Program-made: the position numbers and the translations under genes
Notes under the pieces: generated by a model
Told to the model about the DNA's origin: nothing
The model's database searches: none
Seen by the model: only the letters and a program-made list of their open reading frames with translations
Shown: positions 17,512 through 28,485 of the stretch, piece by piece
Position numbering within the stretch: the first letter of the stretch is position 1
How the letters are laid out: every line of letters begins with the position of its first letter
Source: Clostridiaceae bacterium
GTDB lineage: Bacteria > Bacillota > Clostridia > DSM-8532
Assembly: GCA_012728015.1 (NCBI GenBank)
Contig: JAAYFY010000048.1
Location: 1-64,000 of the forward strand
Reading direction: 5' to 3'
DNA: 64,000 bases

Positions 17512-18117
17512 ATGACCGATCATTATTATACTGAAAAACCAAAGTCCGAGATAAGGGAATGCCGCTTTGACTGGCGGATCGCGGGGAATACCCTTTCCTT
17601 TGTGTCGGTGAGCGGTGTCTTCGGCTTCGGTTCCAGGGTCGATCGTGCTACTGAACTTTTAATATCCCATTTCAAGCCATCGGGGTCAATCCCTTCAGTC
17701 CTGGATGCGGGTTGCGGCTTCGGTCCCATATCCTTGTTCATCAAAGCCCGCTATCCCCATCTTGATGTAACTGCCGTTGACATCAACGAGCGGGCCGTGG
17801 AATACACGGCGAAAAACGCGGATCTTAACAACCTCTATGTCCGGGTTCTCAAAAGCGATCTATACAGCGAGCTAAAGGGGCGGACATTCGGCGACATCGT
17901 GTCCAACCCTCCCATAGCCGCAGGAAAGGCAGTCACCTCCCGCCTGATACAGGAGGCGCTCCAGTGCCTCTGTCCCGGAGGAGCCCTGCAGATCGTGGCC
18001 TACCACAACAAGGGGGGTAAGACCCTTAAAAAGATGATGTGGGAAACCTTCGGAAATGCGGAGGATGTGGTGAAAAGCGGGGGCATCCGTGTCTACCGCT
18101 CGGTAAAGACCTCCTGA
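17512..18117 (+). CDS. ybxB: RsmC/YbxB-like class I methyltransferase
   Basis: A 201-residue SAM-dependent methyltransferase. Motif I is VLDAGCGFG at residues 63-71, the acidic motif II is TAVDINERA and the catalytic SNPPI is at 131-135, as in RsmC-type 16S rRNA guanine-N2 methyltransferases. It corresponds to the single-domain YbxB of B. subtilis, encoded between rplL and rpoB in that species. Here it directly precedes the ybxF-rpsL operon, with rpoBC absent. GAAGGTGAC serves as ribosome-binding site. Its rRNA target is inferred from the family. Confidence 0.87.
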   Translation: MTDHYYTEKPKSEIRECRFDWRIAGNTLSFVSVSGVFGFGSRVDRATELLISHFKPSGSIPSVLDAGCGFGPISLFIKARYPHLDVTAVDINERAVEYTAKNADLNNLYVRVLKSDLYSELKGRTFGDIVSNPPIAAGKAVTSRLIQEALQCLCPGGALQIVAYHNKGGKTLKKMMWETFGNAEDVVKSGGIRVYRSVKTS

Positions 18118-18192
18118 TCCGGCCCTGCCGGCCGTATCCATTTCCCGGGCTCCGCCATCCCGCCGATGCCGCCAAAGGCTTATAAAACCTGC

Positions 18193-18222
18193 TTGACAAT
18201 GGAATGAATGCGGTGATACAAT
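18193..18222 (+). promoter_or_regulatory. Promoter of the ybxF-rpsL-rpsG-fusA operon
   Basis: A perfect TTGACA and TACAAT with an 18-base spacer lie between ybxB and ybxF, at the place where rpoBC is found in most relatives. Confidence 0.8.
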
Positions 18223-18299
18223 ATTTTAGCGTGCGAACGTGCCGGTTTGCATGCTTTTGTCTTGATGCCAATTTTATCATGATTCCGGAGGCGTGTGTA

Positions 18300-18557
18300 A
18301 TGCTTGATGGTTTAAAACGGATGGACAAGGTAGTCGGCATTAAACAGGCCCGAAAGGCTGCTGAGGCTAACATGCTTGAATCCCTGATTATCGCGGGCGA
18401 CGCGGATTTGCGAGTGGTCGGCCAGTTAAAGCAGTTATGCGAACAACGGGGGATTCCCGTTCACATGGCCGATTCCATGAAGCAGTTGGGTAAGGCGGCC
18501 GGTATCGATGTGGGAGCGTCAGTGGTGGGTATCCTGGCAAATAAAAAGGAGAATTAA
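18300..18557 (+). CDS. ybxF: L7Ae family ribosomal/K-turn-binding protein YbxF
   Basis: An 85-residue protein of the L7Ae/L30e family, which binds kink-turns in RNA. The stretch VVGIKQARKAAE, the acidic SLIIAGDADL and the final GASVVGILA match bacterial YbxF/YlxQ proteins. The ATG at 18300 follows CCGGAGG; the frame is open further upstream but through the promoter. It is the first gene before rpsL, as in B. subtilis, where it follows rpoC. The role on the ribosome or on structured leaders is not settled even for the family. Confidence 0.93.
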   Translation: MLDGLKRMDKVVGIKQARKAAEANMLESLIIAGDADLRVVGQLKQLCEQRGIPVHMADSMKQLGKAAGIDVGASVVGILANKKEN

Positions 18558-18606
18558 CGTCAACCGTTAATTTTATAGATCAAGAAATGTAAGGAGGTGA
18601 GAATGA

Positions 18607-19017
18607 ATGCCGACCTTTAACCAGTTGGTTAGGAAAAACAGGAAGAAGGTAGTCTACAAATCCAACGCGCCGGCTCTTCAGATGACTATGAACACGCTGA
18701 AAAAGAAGCCTGTGCTATTGAGCAGCCCGCAGAAGCGCGGAGTGTGCACGGTAGTCAAGACCATCACGCCGAAAAAGCCGAACTCTGCTCTTCGCAAGGT
18801 TGCAAGGGTCCGTTTGACAAACGGTATTGAAGTGACTGCCTATATTCCCGGTATCGGCCACAACCTTCAGGAACACAGCGTTGTTCTGATAAGAGGCGGC
18901 CGTGTCAAGGATCTCCCCGGTGTAAGATACCATATTGTAAGGGGAACGCTTGATACTGCCGGTGTGGCGAACCGAAAGCAGGCCCGTTCAAAATACGGCG
19001 CCAAGAAAGGGAAGTAA
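18607..19017 (+). CDS. rpsL: 30S ribosomal protein S12
   Basis: A 136-residue decoding-centre protein. The conserved [17 protein letters not shown] and the [26 protein letters not shown] stretch (both in its middle) identify S12. Lys in the TPKKPNSAL loop is the wild-type, streptomycin-sensitive state. The 13-residue insertion before SSPQKRG is shared with Bacillus S12. Start ATG behind AAGGAGGTGAGAATGA. A 230-base gap follows before rpsG. Confidence 0.98.
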   Translation: MPTFNQLVRKNRKKVVYKSNAPALQMTMNTLKKKPVLLSSPQKRGVCTVVKTITPKKPNSALRKVARVRLTNGIEVTAYIPGIGHNLQEHSVVLIRGGRVKDLPGVRYHIVRGTLDTAGVANRKQARSKYGAKKGK

Positions 19018-19718
<701 letters not shown>

Positions 19719-19767
19719 GAGATCTACGCAGCACTAAACGCACTACTGAACCGAAAGGAGGATATCG

Positions 19768-21849
19768 GTGCAAAGAGAGTACTCCCTGGAGAATACAAGG
19801 AACATCGGTATTATGGCACACATCGATGCAGGAAAAACCACCACAACCGAAAGAATCCTGTTCTATACGGGGCGTCAGCATAAACTCGGGGAGACCCATG
19901 AAGGCAACGCCACAATGGACTGGATGGAACAGGAGCAGGAAAGAGGTATCACCATTACTTCCGCCGCCACTACCACTTATTGGAGGCATTGCAGGATAAA
20001 CATCATAGACACGCCCGGACATGTTGACTTCACTGTTGAGGTTGAGCGTTCCCTTCGTGTCCTGGACGGAGCGGTAACTGTTTTTTGCGCAAAGGGAGGC
20101 GTAGAGCCCCAGACAGAAACCGTCTGGAGACAGGCCGACAGGTATGGTGTACCGCGTATTGCCTATGTCAACAAGATGGATATCATGGGCGCCGACTTCT
20201 TCAACTGTATCAAGATGATGGAGGACAGGCTCCATGCCAATGCGGTGCCAATACAGCTTCCTATAGGCAAGGAAGACCATTTTGAGGGCATCGTGGACCT
20301 TGTGGCGAATAAGGGCTATATCTACAGGGACGACCTGGGCAGGCAGATTGACGAAGTGGACATCCCGGATAACATGAAAAGCCTTGCGGAAGAATACCGC
20401 CATAAGCTGGTTGAGTCTATTGCCGAACTTGATGAGGACCTTCTCAATAAGTACCTTGAAGGCGAGGAACTCACTGAGGATGAGCTAAAAACCGGTATCA
20501 GGAAGGCGACCATTGCCAATATAATAGTACCTGTAACCTGCGGTTCTTCCTACAGGAACAAGGGTGTCCAGAAGCTGTTGGATTGTGTTGTTGATTATTT
20601 GCCGTCGCCGGTGGATATACCGGCTATCAGGGGTGTAAAGCCGGGCACGAACGAAGAGGAAGAAAGACATACCAGCGATGATGCCCCGTTTTCAGCCCTG
20701 GCATTCAAGATCATGACCGATCCCTATGTGGGCAGGCTGGCTTTCTTCCGCGTGTATTCCGGAACCCTAAACGCGGGGTCCTACGTATATAACTCCACCA
20801 AAGGAAAGCGTGAGAGGATCGGACGGATTCTTCTCATGCATGCCAATCACAGGCAGGAAGTGGGGAGGATTTTTGCGGGGGATATCGCGGCCGCCGTTGG
20901 GCTGAAGGATACCACCACGGGCGATACGCTGTGTAACGAAGGCCGTCCCATCATCCTGGAATCCATGGAGTTTCCGGAGCCGGTCATCAATATCGCCATT
21001 GAACCCAAAACGAAGGCCGGCCAGGAAAGGATGGCCATTGCCCTGCAGAAACTGGCTGAGGAAGATCCCACCTTCCGGGTTACCACCGATACTGAAACCG
21101 GGCAGACCATCATAGCAGGCATGGGAGAGCTTCATCTGGAGGTCATTGTGGACCGCCTGCTCCGTGAGTTTAAGGTGGAGGCCAATGTGGGCAAGCCGCA
21201 GGTGTCCTACAAAGAAACCATCCGCAAAACCGTCAGGGCGGAAGGAAGGTTCGTACGCCAGTCAGGCGGCAGGGGCCAGTACGGCCACTGTTGGATTGAG
21301 CTGGAACCCATGGAGCCCGGCAAGGGTTATGAATTCGTCAATAAGGTTGTTGGCGGCGTCATACCCAGGGAATTCATTCCAGCCATTGACACTGGCATCC
21401 GGGATGCCATGAACAGCGGCGTTGTCGCGGGCTATCCGGTTCTTGACGTGAGGGCAACCGTATACGATGGGTCTTATCATGAGGTTGACTCATCCGAGCT
21501 GGCCTTCAAGATTGCCGGATCAATAGCCTTTAAGGAAGGTATGAAAAAGGCAGACCCTGTGCTGCTTGAGCCCATCATGAAGGTGGATGTCCAGACACCC
21601 GACGATTACCTGGGGGACGTTATCAGCGACCTGAACGCCCGCCGCGGCCGGATTGAAGGCATGGAAGCCCGTGCCGGCGGGCATAGCGTACATGCGCTTG
21701 TGCCTTTGTCGGAGATGTTCGGGTACGCGACCGATCTGAGATCCCGTACCCAGGGACGCGCCACCTATACCATGACGCCTTCGCACTATGCCGAGGTTCC
21801 CAAGAATGTGCAGGAGATGCTTACCGAAGGCCATAGGAACCAAAACTGA
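19768..21849 (+). CDS. fusA: Elongation factor G
   Basis: A 693-residue translocation GTPase. G1 is AHIDAGKT near residue 17, G2 lies in the [13 protein letters not shown] segment, G3 is DTPGHVDF, and NKMD is G4. Domains II-V follow, ending with the [12 protein letters not shown] region. GTG start with AAAGGAGG. Length is standard. Downstream tuf has its own promoter, so fusA probably ends the ybxF-rpsL-rpsG-fusA core transcript, although no terminator is seen between them. Confidence 0.98.
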   Translation: MQREYSLENTRNIGIMAHIDAGKTTTTERILFYTGRQHKLGETHEGNATMDWMEQEQERGITITSAATTTYWRHCRINIIDTPGHVDFTVEVERSLRVLDGAVTVFCAKGGVEPQTETVWRQADRYGVPRIAYVNKMDIMGADFFNCIKMMEDRLHANAVPIQLPIGKEDHFEGIVDLVANKGYIYRDDLGRQIDEVDIPDNMKSLAEEYRHKLVESIAELDEDLLNKYLEGEELTEDELKTGIRKATIANIIVPVTCGSSYRNKGVQKLLDCVVDYLPSPVDIPAIRGVKPGTNEEEERHTSDDAPFSALAFKIMTDPYVGRLAFFRVYSGTLNAGSYVYNSTKGKRERIGRILLMHANHRQEVGRIFAGDIAAAVGLKDTTTGDTLCNEGRPIILESMEFPEPVINIAIEPKTKAGQERMAIALQKLAEEDPTFRVTTDTETGQTIIAGMGELHLEVIVDRLLREFKVEANVGKPQVSYKETIRKTVRAEGRFVRQSGGRGQYGHCWIELEPMEPGKGYEFVNKVVGGVIPREFIPAIDTGIRDAMNSGVVAGYPVLDVRATVYDGSYHEVDSSELAFKIAGSIAFKEGMKKADPVLLEPIMKVDVQTPDDYLGDVISDLNARRGRIEGMEARAGGHSVHALVPLSEMFGYATDLRSRTQGRATYTMTPSHYAEVPKNVQEMLTEGHRNQN

Positions 21850-21915
21850 GGAAGGATCTCCGGTAGTTCCCCGGGGATGGGCAGTGTGCCGGCGTTTGCT
21901 AAAAGCTTAAAACTA

Positions 21916-21944
21916 TTGAATTAATAAGTCAAAAATTATATAAT
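21916..21944 (+). promoter_or_regulatory. tuf promoter
   Basis: TTGAAT and a perfect TATAAT with exactly 17 bases between them lie in an A/T-rich part of the 137-base fusA-tuf gap, so tuf can be expressed separately from fusA. Confidence 0.8.
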
Positions 21945-21986
21945 CTTGAATCATCAGTGATTCAATGTAAGGAGGTTTATTAAGAA

Positions 21987-23192
21987 ATGGGAAAGGCTAA
22001 ATTTGAACGTACCAAGCCCCATGTAAACATTGGTACAATAGGACACGTGGACCATGGTAAAACTACTCTTACTGCTGCTATCACCAAGGTTCTGGCTCTT
22101 AGTGACACGACCGTTGAGGTAAAAGATTATAACCAGATTGACTCAGCTCCCGAGGAAAAGGAGAGAGGTATCACCATCAACACATCCCACGTTGAGTATC
22201 AGACCGAAAACCGTCACTATGCTCACGTTGACTGCCCCGGGCACGCCGACTATGTTAAGAACATGATTACCGGCGCCGCGCAGATGGATGGTGCTATCCT
22301 CGTTGTTTCCGCTGCCGATGGTCCAATGCCCCAGACCCGTGAGCACATTCTTCTTGCTCACCAGGTTGGTGTTCCGAGGATAGTTGTTTTCATGAATAAA
22401 TGCGATATGGTTGACGACGAGGAGCTTCTTGAGCTTGTGGAGATGGAGCTTCGCGACCTCTTGAGCCAGTACAATTATCCCGGCGATGAGATCCCCATTA
22501 TCAGGGGTTCTGCTCTTGAAGCCCTGGAGTGTCCTTCCAACGATCAAAACGATCCTAAGTACGCCAGCATCCTTGAGCTCATGAAGGCTGTTGACGAGTA
22601 TATTCCCACACCTCAGCGCGCTGTGGATCTTCCTTTCCTTATGCCTGTTGAGGACGTATTCTCCATCACCGGCCGCGGCACTGTTGCTACGGGCAGGGTT
22701 GAGAGAGGTACCCTCAAGGTTGGCGACGATGTTGAGATCGTGGGTCTCACAGACGAGTCCAGGAAGACCGTTGTTACCGGTGTTGAGATGTTCAGGAAGC
22801 TCCTGGACCAGGCTGTGGCGGGCGACAATATCGGAGCTCTTCTCCGCGGTGTCCAGAGGACAGAGATTGAAAGAGGGCAGGTTCTTGCAAAGCCGGGTTC
22901 AATCACTCCTCACACCAAGTTCACGGCTGAGGTTTACGTGCTGACAGCTGCTGAAGGTGGCCGTTCCAAGCCCTTCTTCACCGGCTACAGGCCCCAGTTC
23001 TATTTCAGAACCACCGACGTTACGGGTAACATCAAGCTCCCCGATGGCGTGGAGATGTGCATGCCTGGTGACAGGACCACACTGTACGTTGAGCTGATTA
23101 CCCCCATCGCCATGGAGAAAGGTCTTACCTTCGCTATCCGTGAAGGCGGACGTACCGTCGGCGCCGGTGTTGTTGCGGATATCCAGGGATAA
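21987..23192 (+). CDS. tuf: Elongation factor Tu
   Basis: A 401-residue GTPase that delivers aminoacyl-tRNA. GHVDHGKTT, the RGITIN switch I segment, DCPGHADYV and NKCD are intact. Start ATG behind GGAGG. The gene ends with a strong terminator. It stands out from neighbours: Leu, Val and Ala codons end in T far more often (CTT, GTT, GCT), and segments such as [19 protein letters not shown] and [13 protein letters not shown] look to me less like usual clostridial EF-Tu. This could reflect strong codon selection, or transfer of tuf; sequence alone cannot tell. Confidence 0.98.
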   Translation: MGKAKFERTKPHVNIGTIGHVDHGKTTLTAAITKVLALSDTTVEVKDYNQIDSAPEEKERGITINTSHVEYQTENRHYAHVDCPGHADYVKNMITGAAQMDGAILVVSAADGPMPQTREHILLAHQVGVPRIVVFMNKCDMVDDEELLELVEMELRDLLSQYNYPGDEIPIIRGSALEALECPSNDQNDPKYASILELMKAVDEYIPTPQRAVDLPFLMPVEDVFSITGRGTVATGRVERGTLKVGDDVEIVGLTDESRKTVVTGVEMFRKLLDQAVAGDNIGALLRGVQRTEIERGQVLAKPGSITPHTKFTAEVYVLTAAEGGRSKPFFTGYRPQFYFRTTDVTGNIKLPDGVEMCMPGDRTTLYVELITPIAMEKGLTFAIREGGRTVGAGVVADIQG

Positions 23193-23238
23193 CAGGATCA
23201 ATCCGGACAATGCCGACATATTAGGATTCAATAGCCAG

Positions 23239-23265
23239 GGAGGAGATTGATATCTCCTCCTTTTT
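23239..23265 (+). terminator. tuf terminator
   Basis: Nine-base perfect stem GGAGGAGAT / ATCTCCTCC, four-base loop, then TTTTT, 46 bases after the tuf stop codon. Confidence 0.92.
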
Positions 23266-23517
23266 GCTGCCGGCCGGGAAATAACGGCCTTACCAGACAG
23301 CCCGGGGATCCCATGAAACGCCGCCCAGGCTTTTTTGTACCGTGTTTTCATGATGGCATCTGCCTGTTTCCGGAACTGGGTAGTTGGGAAGATATTAATT
23401 AATGGCCTCCGGGACCTGCGGCCCGGAACCGGAAGGCCGGCGTCTGGCTGGCCTGGCGTGTGAGCGGCACGGACGCGATACACCGAAAAACTTCACCTGG
23501 TTTGGCAAAAGAATCAT

Positions 23518-23546
23518 TTGAAATAGAGGGTATCGGCCTTTATAAT
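23518..23546 (+). promoter_or_regulatory. lon promoter
   Basis: TTGAAA and a perfect TATAAT with a 17-base spacer lie about 50 bases before the lon start. No CIRCE or CtsR-type direct repeat is visible next to it. Confidence 0.8.
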
Positions 23547-23597
23547 AGGGGTAGCCGAGAGGCAGGAGGCCTTACGGCAATGAAAGGATGATGCTGC

Positions 23598-26018
23598 ATG
23601 GCAGGCAGGGATAATGAGAAAAACGCGAGGCATATGCCGCTGATACCGCTCAGGGGGATCGTGGTTTATCCACATATGATCCTCCACTTCGATGTGGGCA
23701 GGTTTAAATCAATAAAAGCGATTGAGGAAGCCATGCTGGAAGAGCAGCTTATTCTCCTCGTGGCCCAAAGGGATCCCAGCATAGAGGACCCGGAACCTGA
23801 AGATATATACGCATACGGCACCATAGCCAAGATCAAGCAGCTCTTAAGGCTTCCCGGTGATACCATAAGGGTGCTGGTTGAAGGCATCGGCCGGGCGAAG
23901 ATAGCCGAAATGGTCCAGACCGAGCCCTTTTATATGGCCAGGATCAGGCCCGTCAGGGTCTACTCCATACGCAGCGGGAAGACCGATACACAGGCGCTGG
24001 CAAGGCAGGTGGTTGAGCACTTTGAGCAGTATGCCAAGCTCTCGGGCAAGATATCGCCGGACGCCTCCCTGTCCATTACTGCTGTAGACGATATATCACG
24101 CCTGCCGGACATCATTGCCTCCAATCTGTCAATATCGGTTGAACTAAAGCAGAGTATTCTTGAGGAACTGTCTCCCAAGAAGAGGCTTGAGAGGATACTG
24201 GATATACTCGTGCATGAAAACGAGATCCTTGAAATAGAGAAGAATATCAGTACCAAGGTAAGGCAGCAGATCGACAAGAACCAGAGGGAGTATTACCTGA
24301 GGGAGCAGCTGAAGGCTATCCAGAAGGAACTTGGCGAATCCGAAGGCATTTCGTCGGAGATTGATGAATACAGGGAAAGGATAGATAGCGCCGACCTTCC
24401 CGAAGAGGTCAGGAAAAAGGCCATGAAGGAAGTGGACCGCCTGTCCCGTATGCATTCAACATCGGCGGAGAGCGGGGTCATAAGGACATACCTGGATACC
24501 ATCCTGGAGCTTCCCTGGAACAAAAAGACCGAAGAACGCCTGGATCTTCAGTATGCGGCCGAGATCCTTGAAAGAGACCATTACGGCCTTCAGAAAGTAA
24601 AGGAAAGGATCCTGGAGTACCTGTCGGTCAGGAAGCTGCGCAACGGGCTTCAAGGCCCAATCATCTGCCTCGTGGGGCCTCCGGGGGTCGGCAAGACCTC
24701 AATTGCCAGGTCCATTGCCGAATCCCTGAACAGGAACTATGCCAGGATGTCGCTGGGAGGCGTGAGAGACGAGGCAGAGATACGCGGACACAGAAGGACC
24801 TATGTGGGATCCATGCCGGGGCGCATTATCAATGCCTTAAGGCAGGCGGGCTCGTGCAATCCCCTGATCCTGCTGGATGAGATTGACAAGATGTCAAGCG
24901 ACTTCAGGGGAGATCCTGCCGCTGCCCTGTTGGAGGTATTGGACGCGGAACAGAACGAGGATTTCAGGGACCATTACCTTGAGTTGCCTTTTGACCTGTC
25001 CGACGTTATGTTCATCACAACGGCAAACTACAAGGAGGCAATCCCGCAGCCGCTTCTGGACCGGATGGAGGTAATTGATCTTTCCGGGTACACCGAGGAT
25101 GAGAAGGTGTGCATAGCGGCACGGCATTTGATACCCAAACAGCTGGCCGCCCACGGTCTGGACAGCGGGAGGGTGCGCTTCGAGGAATCGGGCATCAGGG
25201 AGATCGTGGTGCACTATACCCGCGAAGCCGGTGTAAGAAACCTGGAGCGCAGCATCGCGTCTGTAATAAGGAAGGCCGCGAAACTGCTGGTATCCGGGGA
25301 AAGGAAGATGGTGAGGGTTACCGCGAGGACGGTCAAAAACTACCTTGGAGCAAGGAAATACCTGTACGATGTGGCCAACGAGGTTGATGAAGTGGGCATC
25401 GTGCGGGGATTGGCATGGACTCCTGTCGGAGGCGATACCATGGCCGTTGAGGTGAATATCATGCCCGGCGAGGGCATTCTTGAACTCACTGGCCAGTTGG
25501 GAGATGTGATGAAGGAGTCAGCCCGGATAGCACGGAGCTATATCCGGTCAGTAGCCGATCAGTATGGGCTCGATGCGGGTTTCCATAAGAAATTCGACAT
25601 GCATATCCATGTGCCTGAGGGCGCCATACCTAAGGATGGCCCGTCAGCGGGGATAACCCTGGCAACCGCCATGATGTCGGCCATATCCGATATTCCTGTA
25701 AAAAGGAATGTTGCCATGACCGGCGAAATAACGCTGCGCGGACGGATTCTGCCGATAGGCGGGCTGAAGGGAAAAGTGCTTGCTGCCCACCGGGCGGGTG
25801 TGGAAAAGGTAATAATACCCAATGACAATACCAAGGATATTGAAGATATCCCCGAGAATATCAGGAAAAAGGTCGAACTGGTACCGGTTTCCCAAATGGA
25901 TGAAGTGTTCAGGCTGGCGCTGGTCCGCATGCCCGACGGGCATGCCGACAAGAAGCTGGCAAAGATGATGGAGATGGGCCAGGCCGCAGAAGAAGCCGCC
26001 GTGAGCCTTGAACACTGA
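23598..26018 (+). CDS. lon: ATP-dependent protease Lon (LonA type)
   Basis: An 806-residue soluble hexameric AAA+ protease that degrades damaged and regulatory proteins. Order: N-terminal substrate domain ([14 protein letters not shown]), coiled linker, AAA+ module with [12 protein letters not shown] and LLDEIDKM, and the C-terminal serine-lysine protease domain. The catalytic Ser683 is in PKDGPSAGI and Lys726 in GGLKGK, separated by the same 43 residues as in E. coli Lon. It has a promoter of its own and a terminator downstream. The next genes start a new group on the same strand. Confidence 0.97.
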   Translation: MAGRDNEKNARHMPLIPLRGIVVYPHMILHFDVGRFKSIKAIEEAMLEEQLILLVAQRDPSIEDPEPEDIYAYGTIAKIKQLLRLPGDTIRVLVEGIGRAKIAEMVQTEPFYMARIRPVRVYSIRSGKTDTQALARQVVEHFEQYAKLSGKISPDASLSITAVDDISRLPDIIASNLSISVELKQSILEELSPKKRLERILDILVHENEILEIEKNISTKVRQQIDKNQREYYLREQLKAIQKELGESEGISSEIDEYRERIDSADLPEEVRKKAMKEVDRLSRMHSTSAESGVIRTYLDTILELPWNKKTEERLDLQYAAEILERDHYGLQKVKERILEYLSVRKLRNGLQGPIICLVGPPGVGKTSIARSIAESLNRNYARMSLGGVRDEAEIRGHRRTYVGSMPGRIINALRQAGSCNPLILLDEIDKMSSDFRGDPAAALLEVLDAEQNEDFRDHYLELPFDLSDVMFITTANYKEAIPQPLLDRMEVIDLSGYTEDEKVCIAARHLIPKQLAAHGLDSGRVRFEESGIREIVVHYTREAGVRNLERSIASVIRKAAKLLVSGERKMVRVTARTVKNYLGARKYLYDVANEVDEVGIVRGLAWTPVGGDTMAVEVNIMPGEGILELTGQLGDVMKESARIARSYIRSVADQYGLDAGFHKKFDMHIHVPEGAIPKDGPSAGITLATAMMSAISDIPVKRNVAMTGEITLRGRILPIGGLKGKVLAAHRAGVEKVIIPNDNTKDIEDIPENIRKKVELVPVSQMDEVFRLALVRMPDGHADKKLAKMMEMGQAAEEAAVSLEH

Positions 26019-26063
26019 TTTTCCGGCGGATGTTCCGCGGGATAAACAGGTTGTGCTATAATA

Positions 26064-26095
26064 GGTGCAGGTTTTTTATAGGCCTGCGCCTTTTT
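26064..26095 (+). terminator. lon terminator
   Basis: Stem GGTGCAGG / CCTGCGCC (one wobble pair) with T-rich loop, followed by TTTTT; 46 bases after the lon stop codon. Confidence 0.75.
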
Positions 26096-26142
26096 GCGCC
26101 GATAGGTACAGGATCATTAAAGGGTATATTATGGAGGAATAG

Positions 26143-27324
26143 ATGCTAATCATAAGAAACGCAAAGATTTTGACCATGGCAGACGTACAGTTCGACAACG
26201 GGTATGTGGCCTGCAGCGGGGAGAAGATAGCGTCGGCAGGACCCATGGAGAACTGCTTGGAGCCTTCCGGTGACGACCATGTGATTGACGCGGCCGGCAT
26301 GGTGCTTATGCCTGGGCTTGTGGATGCCCATTGCCATATTGGCATGGTGGAAGATGGTATAGGCTTTGAGGGGGATGATGTGAATGAAATGGCAGATCCC
26401 GTCACACCCCATCTGCGTGCCATAGACGGCATCAACCAATATGACAGGGCCTTTGAGGAGGCCAGGCAGTTCGGCGTAACCACGGTGGTAACCGGGCCCG
26501 GAAGCTCCAATGTTATCTGCGGGCAGTTCACCGCTATCAAGACATGGGGAAGAACGGTAGACGAGATGATCATAAAGGACCCCTGTGCCATGAAGATAGC
26601 TTTTGGAGAGAATCCCAAAACCATTTACAATGACAGGCACCAGGCGCCCACAACGAGGATGACAACCGCGGCCATCCTGCGGGAGCAGCTCTATAAGGCG
26701 CGGGAATACCTGGAGGCGAAAGAGGAATACGAAAAGGACAGGGAAGAAAACGAGAAGCCCGATTTTGACATGAAGCTTGAAGCCCTGCTGCCGGTGATCA
26801 GGCGGGAACTGGTGGTGAAGGCGCATGCTCACAGGGCTGATGATATCGTTACAGCCATCAGGATAGCCAGGGAATTCAACCTGGACCTTACGCTGGACCA
26901 TTGCACCGAGGGCTGGCTCATACCCGATGTACTCAAGGAATCCGGGTTTGACGTAATCGTGGGGCCGCTTCTGACTGACCGGTCCAAGCCTGAGCTAAAA
27001 AACCAGTCGTTTAAGGCCCCCATGATTCTGGCGGGAAGAGGGATAAGGGTTTCAATCATGTCCGATCATCCCTCTGTGCCCGTTCAGCATCTGATGCTAA
27101 GCGCGGCCCTGTCGGTGCGTGAGGGGATGGACAGCACCGAGGCCCTGAAAGCCATTACCATAAACGCGGCCCGGGCTTGCCGCATAGATGACCGGGTCGG
27201 GAGCATCGAGGCCGGGAAGGACGCCGATATGGTTCTGTATACGGGCCATCCCTTCGATTACATGACAAGGGTTTATATGACCATAATTAATGGAAAGGTT
27301 GTCTATACCCAAGGGAAAGGTTGA
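26143..27324 (+). CDS. Amidohydrolase superfamily metal-dependent hydrolase
   Basis: A 393-residue TIM-barrel hydrolase. Metal ligands are visible: HCH at 63-65, His in KAHAH (228/230), His253 in LDHCTEG and Asp308 in MSDHP; GLVDAHCHIG and the C-terminal GSIEAGKDADMVLY are family hallmarks. It looks like the imidazolonepropionase-related group annotated simply as amidohydrolase, but the substrate cannot be named. It has a charged insert at about 187-207. The gene ends only three bases before tsaE, so translational coupling is likely. GGAGG precedes the ATG. Confidence 0.88.
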   Translation: MLIIRNAKILTMADVQFDNGYVACSGEKIASAGPMENCLEPSGDDHVIDAAGMVLMPGLVDAHCHIGMVEDGIGFEGDDVNEMADPVTPHLRAIDGINQYDRAFEEARQFGVTTVVTGPGSSNVICGQFTAIKTWGRTVDEMIIKDPCAMKIAFGENPKTIYNDRHQAPTTRMTTAAILREQLYKAREYLEAKEEYEKDREENEKPDFDMKLEALLPVIRRELVVKAHAHRADDIVTAIRIAREFNLDLTLDHCTEGWLIPDVLKESGFDVIVGPLLTDRSKPELKNQSFKAPMILAGRGIRVSIMSDHPSVPVQHLMLSAALSVREGMDSTEALKAITINAARACRIDDRVGSIEAGKDADMVLYTGHPFDYMTRVYMTIINGKVVYTQGKG

Positions 27325-27327
27325 GCG

Positions 27328-27771
27328 ATGGGAAATATTTCTGAGAAGTATGTCTCCTGTTCAGAAGAAGAAACCATTAATCTGGGCATTTGCCTGGCGA
27401 GTTTCATGGGCCCAGGTACGGCCGTGAGCCTGGAAGGCGACCTGGGAGCGGGGAAAACCGCCCTGGTCAGGGGAATCGCGAAAGGCCTCGGAATTGATGA
27501 AACCATTACCAGCCCGACATTCACCATCGTAAACACCTATGAGGGAGATATAACCCTGCATCATTTCGATGTCTACCGGATAGACGATCCGGAAGAGCTG
27601 TATTATATCGGATGGGACGAATACTTCAACCCAAGCGACGTTTGTATTGTCGAGTGGGGAGACAGGGTTTCCGGGATGCTGCCCGACGACACCATGCGTA
27701 TCAGGATCATGAGGGACCAAGCCGGATTGAATAAAAGGCTTATTATTCTGGAAAGGCAGGACTGTACATGA
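27328..27771 (+). CDS. tsaE: tRNA threonylcarbamoyladenosine synthesis ATPase TsaE
   Basis: A 147-residue P-loop ATPase that works with TsaB and TsaD to make t6A37 on ANN-decoding tRNAs. Walker A is GDLGAGKT at 37-44; SPTFTIVNTYEG and HFDVYRID are family signatures, and CIVEWGDRV follows. Its ATG lies three bases after the amidohydrolase stop, and its own stop overlaps the tsaB start, so the three genes are tightly linked. tsaD is not in the window. Confidence 0.96.
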   Translation: MGNISEKYVSCSEEETINLGICLASFMGPGTAVSLEGDLGAGKTALVRGIAKGLGIDETITSPTFTIVNTYEGDITLHHFDVYRIDDPEELYYIGWDEYFNPSDVCIVEWGDRVSGMLPDDTMRIRIMRDQAGLNKRLIILERQDCT

Positions 27772-28466
27772 GAACCCTTGCACTGGAAACAGCGACCATG
27801 ACAGCCTCGTGCGCCGTGGCAGAAGACGGCCGGGTTATTGGCGAGCTTACGACCTCCCATGCAAAAACCCATTCCCAACAGCTTGTTCCCATGATCCAGT
27901 CCCTGCTGGGACTGCTGGGCCTGAAGGCTGAACAAATAGACCTGTACGCGGCATCCATAGGGCCGGGTTCGTTCACCGGCCTCAGGATAGGCATAGTGAC
28001 CGTGAAAGGCATGGCCTATGCGCAAAAAAAACCGGTATGCGGGATCCCCACGCTGGATGCCCTTGCCTATTCGGTCAATGATTTCAACGGCGTTATATGC
28101 CCTATGATGGATGCAAGGAACAACCAGGTTTATACTGCTGTATACAGGAAGAAAGACGGTGCTTTTGAGCGCGTCAGTGATTACCATGCAATACACATCA
28201 GCGAGCTGGCCGGTATATTGGCCGACTTCCGGGAAGAAGTCCTTATACTGGGAAATGGCGCTCCCCTTCACTTCGCCGCGTTGAGGGATGCTATAAAGCA
28301 TACGGTCTGGCAGGCTGATAAGGCTCTGTTCCTTCCAAGAGCGGCCTGTACCGCCCTTCTGGCTGAAAAACAGGCGCGGCGGGGGCTTTTGTCAAGCCCT
28401 TTTGAGCTTGAGCCCCTCTACCTTCGAAAATCACAGGCAGAACGCATGAAAGAGTCAAAGGCTTAG
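27768..28466 (+). CDS. tsaB: tRNA threonylcarbamoyladenosine synthesis protein TsaB
   Basis: A 232-residue ASKHA-fold protein, partner of TsaD and TsaE in t6A synthesis. LALETATMTASCAV at the start, the SHAKTHSQQLVPMI segment and IGPGSFTGLRIG are diagnostic, as is PMMDARNNQVYTA. It overlaps tsaE by four bases (ATGA) and is followed by rimI, the order seen in many Firmicutes. Length is normal. Confidence 0.96.
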   Translation: MRTLALETATMTASCAVAEDGRVIGELTTSHAKTHSQQLVPMIQSLLGLLGLKAEQIDLYAASIGPGSFTGLRIGIVTVKGMAYAQKKPVCGIPTLDALAYSVNDFNGVICPMMDARNNQVYTAVYRKKDGAFERVSDYHAIHISELAGILADFREEVLILGNGAPLHFAALRDAIKHTVWQADKALFLPRAACTALLAEKQARRGLLSSPFELEPLYLRKSQAERMKESKA

Positions 28467-28485
28467 CCCTGTGCGAGGGTCCGGT

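Larger units (their letters stand above)
23193..23597. other. tuf-lon intergenic region
   Basis: About 400 bases that contain the tuf terminator at its start and the lon promoter at its end. Between them (about 23270-23500) is GC-rich sequence with CCGGG/CCCGG-type repeats and no plausible gene; the open frames there lack ribosome-binding sites. Confidence 0.6.

Noticed and set aside
18607-18702. Insertion in S12 as an anomaly
   Set aside because: A similar insertion occurs in Bacillus S12, so it is a lineage feature and not unusual.
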